Positions 47,772 to 57,751 of a stretch of DNA of 64,000 nt are shown here, one piece after another. This DNA comes from Bacteroidales bacterium (lineage in GTDB: Bacteria > Bacteroidota > Bacteroidia > Bacteroidales > GCA-2748055): NCBI GenBank assembly GCA_021740585.1, contig JAIOZM010000002.1, forward strand, positions 31,989 through 95,988, given 5' to 3'. Within the stretch, counting starts at the first letter, position 1. Each line of letters starts with the position of its first letter. The notes under the pieces are model-generated. The model made no database searches and had not been told where the DNA came from. It saw only the letters and a list, made by a program, of their open reading frames with translations. The position numbers were made by a program, and so were the translations under genes.

Positions 47772-48362
47772 ATGGGTCCTTTAGCAGCAAACGAAATAAT
47801 TTCACAAGATACTAATCTGATCTTTGCCTTTCTTATTGGTATAGGTTTCGGATTTGTTTTAGAAGGTGCCGGCTTTTCATCGAGTCGTAAGCTGGCAGGC
47901 GTGTTTTACGGTTACGACACCGTTGTGCTTAAAGTGTTTTTTACAGCAGGAATTACCGCTATGATAGGCTTATTGTTTTTCAGTCTTTTTGGCTGGATAG
48001 ATCTAAGTTTAATATATATTAATCCCACATTCCTTTATTCAGCCATTGCCGGCGGTGTAATCATGGGGGCCGGATTTATTCTTGGAGGTTTCTGTCCCGG
48101 CACAAGTTTTTGTGCTGCTTCCATTGGTAAAATTGATGCCTTAGTATTTATTGGCGGACTCTTAATCGGAATATTAATCTTTGGCGAAGGATATGCACTC
48201 TGGGAAGGTTTTTATAATGCTAAATTTTTAGGCATACCAAAAATCAGCGAGTCCCTTGGTCTTAAAGATGGTCTGATGGCTCTAATTATCGTGCTGGTTG
48301 CATTCGCCATGTTCTGGGTTGGAGAATGGGCTGAAAAGAAATTTCCAAGAGAAGAATATTAA
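47772..48362 (+). CDS. YeeE/YedE-family sulfur transport protein, half 2
   Basis: 196 aa; FVLEGAGFSSSRKLAGVFYGYD, MGAGFILGGFCPGTSFCAASIGKIDALVFIGG. Confidence 0.9.
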   Translation: MGPLAANEIISQDTNLIFAFLIGIGFGFVLEGAGFSSSRKLAGVFYGYDTVVLKVFFTAGITAMIGLLFFSLFGWIDLSLIYINPTFLYSAIAGGVIMGAGFILGGFCPGTSFCAASIGKIDALVFIGGLLIGILIFGEGYALWEGFYNAKFLGIPKISESLGLKDGLMALIIVLVAFAMFWVGEWAEKKFPREEY

Positions 48363-48438
48363 AATATTATTTAAGCTTACTATTATTTTTTAATTTTGAG
48401 CATTGCATTTTTATGCAGGTTCACAAAAAATAAAAATT

Positions 48439-49056
48439 ATGAATTCAAGAATTTTACTGGCTGGTTTCCTTATCCCGATGGCAATGATTATCGCAGCCGT
48501 GCCATCGAATAAAACAAAACAATATAAACTCACGGCTAACCAACTCCTTCAGGAAGCTGTAAGCTACGAGCCTTATATTCATCCTGATAATGTAGCTGAT
48601 ATGCTGGTTCAACAGGATCCTTCACTTCAATTGATCGATGTGCGCACACCGGATGAATTTGATAAATTCAGTTTGCCGGGAGCCATAAACATCCCACTTT
48701 CCGAACTACTCGCCGACCAATATGTAGACCTGCTTGATCAGGGGGTTAAGATGAATGTTTTTTATTCTAATGGCACCTTGAAATCGAATGAAGCTTGGAT
48801 GATTACAAGGCAATTAGGTTATTCTAATAATTATGTCCTTCAGGGTGGATTAAATTACTGGGCAGAAACCATAATTAATCCTGTTCCCCCAGCTTCAACA
48901 AGTCCTGATGAAGAAATTGCCAAATACAATTTCCGCAAAGGTGCTTCAATGGCTTTGGGTGGTGATGTAGATACAAAATCGGCTGAAACTGCTGTACCTG
49001 CTGTACCAGTAATCACAGCCAAGCAAGCTAAAAAAAGAGTTGCTGGTGGTTGCTAG
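48439..49056 (+). CDS. Exported/membrane-anchored rhodanese-like domain protein ending in Gly-Gly-Cys
   Basis: LIDVRTPDEFDKFSLPGAINIPLSEL, MNVFYSNGTLKSNEAWMITRQLGYSNNYVLQGGLNYW, C-terminus AKKRVAGGC; start ATG 48439 preferred. Confidence 0.88.
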   Translation: MNSRILLAGFLIPMAMIIAAVPSNKTKQYKLTANQLLQEAVSYEPYIHPDNVADMLVQQDPSLQLIDVRTPDEFDKFSLPGAINIPLSELLADQYVDLLDQGVKMNVFYSNGTLKSNEAWMITRQLGYSNNYVLQGGLNYWAETIINPVPPASTSPDEEIAKYNFRKGASMALGGDVDTKSAETAVPAVPVITAKQAKKRVAGGC

Positions 49057-49087
49057 GTATTAAAATAAAATTAAGGCTTGTAAAAAG

Positions 49088-49297
49088 CTAAACATCCTCA
49101 AAATCAACATAGTCGCCTTCGGCTTTGTTGATTTTTTGTTTATTTGAATTTGTATCTTTTATAGTAATACTTCCCTCTTTCTCCTTATTTTGATTCTGAT
49201 ACCCTGTATTTGAATTAGCAGGAGGGGAAAAAAGCCTGGTTAAAAACCTTACAATAACGTATACCAGTAATATTATTAAAAGTAATCTGAAAAACAT
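49088..49297 (-). CDS. Small membrane protein, DUF4834-like
   Basis: 69 aa; MFFRLLLIILLVYVIVRFLTRLFSP... and acidic end EGDYVDFEDV. Confidence 0.65.
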   Translation of the reverse strand: MFFRLLLIILLVYVIVRFLTRLFSPPANSNTGYQNQNKEKEGSITIKDTNSNKQKINKAEGDYVDFEDV

Positions 49298-49357
49298 AGG
49301 TAATTATTTCAGGCAAAAATACAAAAAGAGAATTAATCTATAAAGAAATTAATAATC

Positions 49358-50830
49358 CTAATCGACTAAAGGCATATCATAAACCCTGTCTTTTTTATTC
49401 TCGCTTCTCTTATTTGGATTTCCCATCATAAGATTTACTCCTACCTTAAGGTTTAGCATTCGTGCCTCCGGAGGCCAAAAGTATATAGACGGACCTGTAT
49501 CTGTAAGAATATAAATATTAAGGGGTAAGAGCTTCAGAGCTACTCCTAAACCCAGATTTTTATACGTTCCGTCGATAATTGAAAAGGAGAAACTTGTACT
49601 TAACAATCGAATAGGATAAATATTTGTTGAAAAAGTAAATTGCTGACGTATATCACCCCCAAAGAAATCTGTCCTCGATAAAGCACCAAAGCTAACAAAT
49701 CGTGCAGGATATAATGCAGCACCAACAAACAACTTAGTGGGAAGTGCTGTTCTGTAGGTCGCATCAGTTGCTGTAAAATTATCGAAAGTATTAATCAGAC
49801 TATCCTGAAAGTCATCAAAGAAATTTTCATTGGCAATATCTACCGGCACGCCTTCGAAGGAATAGCTGGAGGTGTTAATTATATTAATCATCCCATCTTT
49901 CCATTTAATCCCGCCAAAATCTACAAGACTGGCATTTACCTGCAACCAATCAAAAACTCTGTAATCGGCCCCAATATCTATACCAAATCCCATATTCTTT
50001 GTATTAAGCACCATACCTGTAATTTCTTGTACGTCTGGCGTTTGAATGTCCATATTTTCGAAATTCTCTGTTATTGTTGCAATAGGAACTGCTGTTGCGT
50101 AGGCTACATAGTCGGAAAGATATGGCCCTGATGTCTGAACGTTAATATTATTCTCAACAAGGATAGTTTCTGTGCTGGTTTCAAGATGTATATTCAGATC
50201 ATTAGTATTAACATTTGCCTGTCCAAATAAGAGTTTTCCTCTAACACCTATTGTTAATTTGTCACCGATCTTTTGTGAAACGCCTAATGACATTTCATTG
50301 TACAGAGACATATCCATATCAAGGCCCATATTAAATATTTCCCCGTCTGCAGGTCCAATAATCGGTAATCGGAAAAAGTCCCTGGAATAGTCGAAGCCCA
50401 GATTCAGCCTTTCTCTGACATCTATTGTAATGAATGTTTTATCAGACCGGAATCCCATAGAAAAAAGGCTGGTTGAGACTTCTGTGTTTAATGAATTCAT
50501 ATCGTCCAATCGATTCAGGAATTCTTCACCTCCAATGGCCGCTGCTGAGGTTGGATGCAGAAAGTTAACTAAAGAATCGAGATCTGGGTCATATTGAAAT
50601 ATATCCTCCAATCCGAATTCGGTTTCAACTTGCAATTTCAAAGGAGAGACCCCGGGAATACCAAAGAAGAAATTACAATCGGGTTGAATGGCAGGATTTA
50701 TCTGATATACCTGTGGAATACCTCTCATATAATACATGGTATTTACATCCTGGGAATACATATTTACTGATATCGCAAATAGAGATAGCAGTAAAATTAT
50801 ACTTCTGAGTCTTTTGATAAGTAATTGCAT
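49358..50830 (-). CDS. DUF5723-like outer membrane beta-barrel protein
   Basis: 490 aa; signal peptide, MYYMRGIPQVYQINPAIQPDCNFFFGIPGVSPLKLQ. Confidence 0.75.
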   Translation of the reverse strand: MQLLIKRLRSIILLLSLFAISVNMYSQDVNTMYYMRGIPQVYQINPAIQPDCNFFFGIPGVSPLKLQVETEFGLEDIFQYDPDLDSLVNFLHPTSAAAIGGEEFLNRLDDMNSLNTEVSTSLFSMGFRSDKTFITIDVRERLNLGFDYSRDFFRLPIIGPADGEIFNMGLDMDMSLYNEMSLGVSQKIGDKLTIGVRGKLLFGQANVNTNDLNIHLETSTETILVENNINVQTSGPYLSDYVAYATAVPIATITENFENMDIQTPDVQEITGMVLNTKNMGFGIDIGADYRVFDWLQVNASLVDFGGIKWKDGMINIINTSSYSFEGVPVDIANENFFDDFQDSLINTFDNFTATDATYRTALPTKLFVGAALYPARFVSFGALSRTDFFGGDIRQQFTFSTNIYPIRLLSTSFSFSIIDGTYKNLGLGVALKLLPLNIYILTDTGPSIYFWPPEARMLNLKVGVNLMMGNPNKRSENKKDRVYDMPLVD

Positions 50831-50841
50831 AATGTATAATA

Positions 50842-52506
50842 TTAAAGGTCTCTGGAATTTATAATAAAGGTCGACTCCATTTTTACTTTGAAGTAAATGT
50901 TGTAATAATCGAAGAATTTCACAAAATCTCCATTTTCAACACCGGTTGTGTTGAGAGAGGCACGCACAAACAAATATTTTGTGGTTTTAATTTTCTCAAG
51001 TCTATCTGTGTCAAAGATTACTTTTTTGGTATACTCAACCGGCTCCGCTACCTTGCCATCACCATCCAGAGTTGGCGAAAGAAGAAATGCATCATCAACA
51101 AACATTGAATCCAGCATGTTGAAAAGCTCATCCTTGAAAAATAATTGCATTCCTACTTCCAGTGGTAAGCCGTTTCTTACATCCAATTCTAAAGCGAAGG
51201 TTTCTATAAAATCTACATTCGTTCCTATCTGATCTTCAAAATCAAAATCGATGGTGTCTTCTAAGGCAAATTCATCTGCTTTTAAATGAATTGGCAGAAC
51301 AATCTCTACCCCTACTTCCATAATGCTTGAGTCTGTAATAAAATTATAGGAATCGCCTGGCCCCAATGGATTTGAAACTGCTGAAACCGTATAATAAAAT
51401 TTCCTGGGTAAGGTTTCAATTGCCTCTGCAATATTAGTATTTGTTCTGTCAATCGATATGGGCGTCTCAACCGAAGTCCCTATTGAATCAAGTACCGGGG
51501 CATTAATACTAACAGGATTCCCGGACGTAAACACTATTGGGGTTGTAACATCATTTATTGAAGAATAGGTACTAACGTCTTTAAGTTCCACCTGAACCGG
51601 AACTCCGTAAGAATTATCGACCGTTAATACTAATTGAGGATCATAAAAAGATATCAGCCCGTCAATTTCTGTATTGTCAAATAATTCAATGGTAATATCT
51701 CCATCCTCAATCATTAGATCATACATACCAAAATATCCAAAAGCAGAGTTGTATTCAATATTAATAAAACTCATTGTGATGGAACAATAATCGGTAGCTC
51801 CGACAGGATTCCCCGATTTAATTAAAAACAAATCCGTTTCCAAAGGCAAAAATGTTTTTCCGGGTACCGAATTCTCGAAATAAATAACACAATTGCTTAG
51901 GTTAATAATATAGGTAGTATCAAAGTCCCCATTTGCTGAGCTAATTTGGATTAGGTCTGAAAAAGATTCTCCATCTTCCAGAAATACACTATCGGAAGAC
52001 ATCTCAAGAAGACCTTTATGTTTAAAAGTAGATATTACCTTTATTTCCAAATCCATCGATTTGATACGAGCACTATCCAATCTTTCCTCATTATCAAATT
52101 TAAAATCCCCTTGTATTCTTTTTTCAAAAAGAACTGTGTCTTCTAATGGATCCATCCAATTAGGCTCATTTATAATGTCTGCCTCAATATAAATTTCAGA
52201 GAAGTCCTGATCCGGAACATCAAAAACGTCCTTTGCGGAATAAGAAAACAGACTTTGCCCATAGGAAATATACAGTAAGCTATCGTTGTCGTATTGCTTC
52301 ACATAACCAGTGCTGTCAAACTCTGTTAAGATATCTTTAAGAGATAACTCCCCATAAGCAATAGGCGTGGCCACGCTGGGGGTTAGAACAAACTCCTCTG
52401 AAATTTTATTAAAATCCCAACCATCATCGAGGCATGAATTCAGACCTGCCAGAGCTCCGGCCAAAAAAATGCCTGTAAAAATCCTGTGTTTCAGTTTTGC
52501 TTTCAT
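50842..52506 (-). CDS. Hypothetical lipoprotein
   Basis: 554 aa; lipobox LAGLNSCLDDGWDFNKISEEFVLTPSVATPIAYGELSLKDIL; adjacent to the DUF5723-like gene. Confidence 0.7.
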   Translation of the reverse strand: MKAKLKHRIFTGIFLAGALAGLNSCLDDGWDFNKISEEFVLTPSVATPIAYGELSLKDILTEFDSTGYVKQYDNDSLLYISYGQSLFSYSAKDVFDVPDQDFSEIYIEADIINEPNWMDPLEDTVLFEKRIQGDFKFDNEERLDSARIKSMDLEIKVISTFKHKGLLEMSSDSVFLEDGESFSDLIQISSANGDFDTTYIINLSNCVIYFENSVPGKTFLPLETDLFLIKSGNPVGATDYCSITMSFINIEYNSAFGYFGMYDLMIEDGDITIELFDNTEIDGLISFYDPQLVLTVDNSYGVPVQVELKDVSTYSSINDVTTPIVFTSGNPVSINAPVLDSIGTSVETPISIDRTNTNIAEAIETLPRKFYYTVSAVSNPLGPGDSYNFITDSSIMEVGVEIVLPIHLKADEFALEDTIDFDFEDQIGTNVDFIETFALELDVRNGLPLEVGMQLFFKDELFNMLDSMFVDDAFLLSPTLDGDGKVAEPVEYTKKVIFDTDRLEKIKTTKYLFVRASLNTTGVENGDFVKFFDYYNIYFKVKMESTFIINSRDL

Positions 52507-52525
52507 TGTAAAATATATTAATCCA

Positions 52526-55198
52526 TTACTTTACGGAATAATTATACAAAAAGTTGTCTTTATTACTCACTAATAAATTGAATCTGTCCTTCAATCCGGG
52601 AAACGAGGATATGCTGAACAGAGCCGAACCGTTCAAGGGAAACCCATTATAAAGAGTTCCATCACTATTATAGAGATATATTTTACCCGTTTTGGTTGCA
52701 ACAAGGCCAATTTTTTTATCGTTTGTACTAAATTCATAAACAACGGGTTGGGAATTAATGGTTTCGGGTATTGTAGCTGAAAACAGTAAGTCTTTATCCG
52801 AATTATAAACCAATAATTCATTATCATTTGTGAATATAAACTCTTTTTTTCTATCCCCCACAATATTTTCAGCCAAAAAAAAGTGATCTGCCCGGAAATC
52901 ATTATCCATTACTTTTTCTACTTTTTCGTTAAAATAGAAATAAAACACACTTCCTTTTTCATCTGAGGCTATTACTTTTTCTTTTCCTGTACCTGATGTT
53001 TTATCTATAAAAACCTGGTTCCTGTCTGAAAAATGAATCTGCCGTTCAGGCTTAATACGTTTTTTACCTTTTCTATCCAGAAAATAAATCTGGTATGAAT
53101 CTTTAGCAATTATAAAATCTTTGTCTTCTATTTTGGTATGAACAACCGACTTATTAATTATATGGTCTGTAGTGCGGAATTTCCAACCTGAGACAACATT
53201 TCCACTACGATCGTACATAACAATCTGCTTATTACTTAATGGAAGTGAAATTCTCCAATCGCCTGAATTATCATAATCAAAAAGACTATTACCTGCTGTA
53301 GCATCAGCTATGAATTCTATAGGAAATTTCTCCACAGAATTCCCGTTTCTATCAATCAGATATAGTTTTTTAACTGTATTAAAAAGGTATTGTAACTTTC
53401 CGTTATTATAATAATCAACCTGAATAATGTCGCTTATTATTGGGCCATCAGATTTTATTTTCCATAAAATATCTCCTGAATTTCCAATTAGATAAACATT
53501 TCTATCTTCATCCTGAATAAATATTTCTTTATCCTTATTATTATAATTTCTTACTATAGCCGGTTTAAAAACGGATATTGTATCGAGTTTTCTTTTCCAA
53601 ACTGTATTTACGGTTTCACTCCGAACTCCGGTATAATTTAAAAAAACTCTGAAATAATGCAGACTATCAGATCGGGTACTCTGGAAGCTGAGTGCATTAA
53701 ATTTACTCCAGCTGTCTCTTGTCTCAGTAATGAATTTCAGGGCATCTGGCCTTAAATTCAATGTTAAATAATCCAGATAAGTAGCTGGATTAACATAAGA
53801 AAAAACGTTTGAATTACTGGCAAAATTATCTGACAGATTATTAAATGACCTGTCGTTTGACAAATTGTTCCCGAGTTCATTTTGCTGAATAAGGTATAAA
53901 ATATCATTTTGTGTTTCAGCAAAGATCAAACTGTTATCATAAATAATAAAGGCCCCATATTCAGTATCGGGATTAAAACCGATCATTTCCAAAATAGTGT
54001 TGGAATGGATGGTAGCGAATGGGAATATCTTTTCTCCAATTCTAATTTCCTTAATCTCCGGGGAATATTCTGAGCCCAGAATTTCTTTTGCTTCATTTGT
54101 AAGAAAATCCCACATATTTCCTCCGGAAATCAGACTTACAAAGGCATATTTACTATAATCCTCACCCCTTTTACAAATTAGACTTGCTGAATTAGACTTC
54201 GATAATTTCTCAAATCCGGACACAAATAATTTTTCAGCTTCACTTTTAACTTCTGCATTTAACAAACTTGGTTGTCCCTTCATTTCACTAAAGTAAACAG
54301 GACCTGAGGGAAAAAGGTGGTATAATGATTTTCCCTTCAGTTCAGGCATTTTAAAATGCAGGTAGGTTGATGACTTCGAATTTTCAAAACTTGTAAAGCC
54401 ATTAAGAATTAATTTATCAGGATAAATTTCCAGATCGAGCACTGAAGCTGTGAATAGTTCATTCAGAGGAATCAGTAAATCACTTTCCAAAACTTTCCCG
54501 GTTAATTTTGAGAGCTCGGTATAATTGATATATACGTTTGCAGGAACATCTTTACCTGCTGTTTCAATAATTCTTTTATACGCGGGGCTTTCAAAGGTTT
54601 TTTCTTCTGCTCCGGAGGCTCTGACCGATTCCTTAATCAATTCCAATGAGGAGGAAACAGCAAATGCTCCCTTGAATTCATAAAAAAACAGATCCGGGAA
54701 GATATCCTCCTCAGCATTTTCTATCTGGTAAACCGTTTGATTTTCAAACTTAGATTTTAAAACTTGCCGTCCTTTGCCAATTACCTTCACCAGCACATCT
54801 GTGGCTTTTATTCCATGACAGCCAAAGCTTGCCAGAAATTCATACCTATCGCTAATTTTATGAACCGAAATAAAAGCATCATTTGTAAAAAGGACTTCCA
54901 GTTCTTTATTCATATTCCTGAGGCTATCGAAATCTATCAGAAATTTATCAAACTTGTGAAAATTAGTATATTTCTCGTTTAGCTTAAATTCCTTCCAAAT
55001 TTCATTCCTTTCCGTTATACTTTCCTCAATCTTAAGGAGATTATCCGTTTTAAGGCAAAGTATAAAACTCTCAGGAATGAAGTCGCCCGGATTATTATCT
55101 GTAAAGCTCTCTGTTCTCAACCACAAAATTCCAAGGACTGCTGCCACCAGAATCAAAGAAATACTTAATATTAATATGATTCGTCTTATTGAGTTCAT
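52526..55198 (-). CDS. Large membrane-anchored protein, DUF3352-like N-terminal region and beta-propeller-like C-terminal region
   Basis: 890 aa; single N-terminal TM, FIPESFILCLKTDNLL..., repeated Y(D/L)xxGN/DRxGxxV motifs in the C-half. Confidence 0.6.
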   Translation of the reverse strand: MNSIRRIILILSISLILVAAVLGILWLRTESFTDNNPGDFIPESFILCLKTDNLLKIEESITERNEIWKEFKLNEKYTNFHKFDKFLIDFDSLRNMNKELEVLFTNDAFISVHKISDRYEFLASFGCHGIKATDVLVKVIGKGRQVLKSKFENQTVYQIENAEEDIFPDLFFYEFKGAFAVSSSLELIKESVRASGAEEKTFESPAYKRIIETAGKDVPANVYINYTELSKLTGKVLESDLLIPLNELFTASVLDLEIYPDKLILNGFTSFENSKSSTYLHFKMPELKGKSLYHLFPSGPVYFSEMKGQPSLLNAEVKSEAEKLFVSGFEKLSKSNSASLICKRGEDYSKYAFVSLISGGNMWDFLTNEAKEILGSEYSPEIKEIRIGEKIFPFATIHSNTILEMIGFNPDTEYGAFIIYDNSLIFAETQNDILYLIQQNELGNNLSNDRSFNNLSDNFASNSNVFSYVNPATYLDYLTLNLRPDALKFITETRDSWSKFNALSFQSTRSDSLHYFRVFLNYTGVRSETVNTVWKRKLDTISVFKPAIVRNYNNKDKEIFIQDEDRNVYLIGNSGDILWKIKSDGPIISDIIQVDYYNNGKLQYLFNTVKKLYLIDRNGNSVEKFPIEFIADATAGNSLFDYDNSGDWRISLPLSNKQIVMYDRSGNVVSGWKFRTTDHIINKSVVHTKIEDKDFIIAKDSYQIYFLDRKGKKRIKPERQIHFSDRNQVFIDKTSGTGKEKVIASDEKGSVFYFYFNEKVEKVMDNDFRADHFFLAENIVGDRKKEFIFTNDNELLVYNSDKDLLFSATIPETINSQPVVYEFSTNDKKIGLVATKTGKIYLYNSDGTLYNGFPLNGSALFSISSFPGLKDRFNLLVSNKDNFLYNYSVK

Positions 55199-55292
55199 TA
55201 ATTGGTACTTAAAACAATTGGTTTTATTAAACTTATTTATTTTTTGCGATTTGGAATAATTTTTGATGTTATTCGCATCTAACTAACATCCT

Positions 55293-57701
55293 ATGAAAAT
55301 TCTTCTGTTTTCTATTGCCTTCATTTTATTGGAGACATTCTGTGTAAACGCACAAAACATTTCAGTTTTAAACGGTTCTTCCCATGAGCCGGTGAGTAAT
55401 GTTGCCCTATATAATTCCGAAAGAAATATTGCAACACTAAGCGATGCAAATGGTATAGCAAATATCAGCATTTTCAGGGAGAACGACAGTATTTTTTTTC
55501 AACACCCCTCTTTTATCTCAATAGGGCTTTTAAAAAGCGATTTATCGGGCAGAAAAAGGATCTTATTAAGTAAAAAAATAATACTGATCGACGAATATGT
55601 TATCTCGGCTACCAAATCGAGGGAAAACAAGAAAGATGTCGCCTACCAGATAGATGTATTAGACAAATTACAGCTAATGTATAATACCGGACAAACTGCT
55701 GCCGATATACTTTTATCCTCAGGAAATCTGGTGATTCAAAAATCACAGGGAGGAGGGGGAAGTCCAATTTTAAGAGGAATGGAGGCAAACCGTGTCTTAC
55801 TTGTTGTTGATGGTGTTCGGCTAAATAATGCTATATACAGAAGCGGTCATTTACAAAATTCAATAACACTCGATAATTCTATACTCGACCGGGTTGAAGT
55901 TACCTTTGGACCTACATCTCTGATTTATGGAAGTGATGCTCTGGGCGGTGTTATTCATTATTATACAAAAGAACCCGTTTTTAGTCCGGATAGCCTGAAT
56001 TATAATTTTAATGCCCAGGCGTTCACTAGTTATTCCTCAGCAAATTCAGGAAAAATTGCCCATTTCAATATGAACAACGGATTTAAAAATATTGCTTTTC
56101 TAAGTTCTGTTTCTTATAAAGACCTTGGCGATGTAAGGATGGGAAAATTCAAAAATCCTTTTTACGGCGATTTTGGTGAAATAACCCATTATGTTGCAAA
56201 TGTAGATAACAAGGACCTTACTATGGAAAACCCTGATCCTTATACACAGCTGAATACAGGCTATTCACAATTGGATTTATTACAAAAAATCAAGTATTCT
56301 CCTTCCAGGTATTATGATTGGGTATTTAATTTTCAATTCTCATCCTCTTCTGAAATCGACCGTCTTGATATGCTCAATGATTATTCCGGCGACGATCTGG
56401 CCTATGCAGAGTATTACTACGGTCCCCAAAACCGTTTGTTAACCTCATTAAAATCTGTGATTAAAAAAGACAATGCCTTGTTTACGAACATGACTTCCAT
56501 TCTGGCATATCAGCGAATTGATGAAGACAGATTTACCCGAAAATTTGATGCTGCTGAACGAATGGTTCAAAGGGAAGATGTTGACGTATATAGTCTGAAT
56601 ATCGATTTATTAAAATTAATCAATTCTCAAAACAGAATTAATTATGGACTTGAAGTAAATCATAATTCCCTTGGATCAAGTGCGTATTACGAGAATATTA
56701 TAAATTTAGACAGGGGAATAGCTGATACCCGATATCCTGATGGAGGGAGCTCAACCTGGTCGTATTCTGCTTACGGTAATTACAAATGGTTTTTAAATCA
56801 AAAATTTATATTCTCCACAGGGGCACGCTATCATTACGGACAATATCACTCCGATTTCCTGGCTGAAGGTATGGGGGCTTTGCTCCCTTATAGTTATATA
56901 GACATCAACAATGGAGCTCTCACAGGTAGTTTAAGTATGGTTTATTCTCCGGGGAATAACTGGAAAATTCAAACCATAGCTTCCACTGGTTTTCGCAATC
57001 CCAATATAGATGATTACGGAAAAGTACGGGCTAAAAACAACCTTGTTACCGTTCCTAATTCTGATCTTAAACCGGAGTATAGCTATAATTTCGAACTCGG
57101 ATTCTCTAAAACTATTGAAGGTTATATTCAATTAAATGCCACCGCTTACTATACTTTCCTGACTGATGCAATTGTAAGGACAGATTATAGCTTAAATGGT
57201 TCTGATAGTTTAGAATACGACGGCGATATGTATAAAATAATAACAAATTCTAACGCTTCTTCAGCCTATATTCGTGGAATCTCGATGAATCTAATCTCAG
57301 ATCTTAACTCTAATTTGAATTTTAAATCTACCCTGAACTTCACTCAAGGATTGAATAAAACTGAGAATGTTCCCCTGGGACATATTCCTCCGATATTTGG
57401 AAGGACTACCATAAAATATAAAATGAAGAATAATATTACTGAAATGTTTGTTGATTATAATGGATGGAAGAAAATGGAAGACATTAATCCATTTGGTGAA
57501 GATAATGAGGAAGAAGCCACAGAATATGGTTGGCCGGGCTGGTACACCCTAAACCTTCGGACAAGCTTCCAGTTGAACGAACTATTCCTGCTTCAAATTG
57601 CCGTGGAAAATATTTTTGACAACTTTTACAAGCCATTCGCGTCGGGCATCGCCGGACCGGGAAGAAATTTTATAGTTACCCTGAGAGCGAATATTAATTA
57701 A
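55293..57701 (+). CDS. TonB-dependent receptor (CirA/HmuR-like)
   Basis: 802 aa; plug ILRGMEANRVLLVVDGVRLNNAIYRSGHLQNSITLDNSILDRVEVTFGPTSLIYGSDALGGVIHYYTK; C-terminal barrel strand. Confidence 0.93.
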   Translation: MKILLFSIAFILLETFCVNAQNISVLNGSSHEPVSNVALYNSERNIATLSDANGIANISIFRENDSIFFQHPSFISIGLLKSDLSGRKRILLSKKIILIDEYVISATKSRENKKDVAYQIDVLDKLQLMYNTGQTAADILLSSGNLVIQKSQGGGGSPILRGMEANRVLLVVDGVRLNNAIYRSGHLQNSITLDNSILDRVEVTFGPTSLIYGSDALGGVIHYYTKEPVFSPDSLNYNFNAQAFTSYSSANSGKIAHFNMNNGFKNIAFLSSVSYKDLGDVRMGKFKNPFYGDFGEITHYVANVDNKDLTMENPDPYTQLNTGYSQLDLLQKIKYSPSRYYDWVFNFQFSSSSEIDRLDMLNDYSGDDLAYAEYYYGPQNRLLTSLKSVIKKDNALFTNMTSILAYQRIDEDRFTRKFDAAERMVQREDVDVYSLNIDLLKLINSQNRINYGLEVNHNSLGSSAYYENIINLDRGIADTRYPDGGSSTWSYSAYGNYKWFLNQKFIFSTGARYHYGQYHSDFLAEGMGALLPYSYIDINNGALTGSLSMVYSPGNNWKIQTIASTGFRNPNIDDYGKVRAKNNLVTVPNSDLKPEYSYNFELGFSKTIEGYIQLNATAYYTFLTDAIVRTDYSLNGSDSLEYDGDMYKIITNSNASSAYIRGISMNLISDLNSNLNFKSTLNFTQGLNKTENVPLGHIPPIFGRTTIKYKMKNNITEMFVDYNGWKKMEDINPFGEDNEEEATEYGWPGWYTLNLRTSFQLNELFLLQIAVENIFDNFYKPFASGIAGPGRNFIVTLRANIN

Positions 57702-57751
57702 ACATTCGACTATTATTGTATAGAACTACATCTTTTCCTAATTTCGTTTCT

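Noticed and set aside
47160-48362. YeeE/YedE halves as a frameshifted pseudogene
   Set aside because: 84-nt gap, separate starts and intact motifs in each half; split forms are common.
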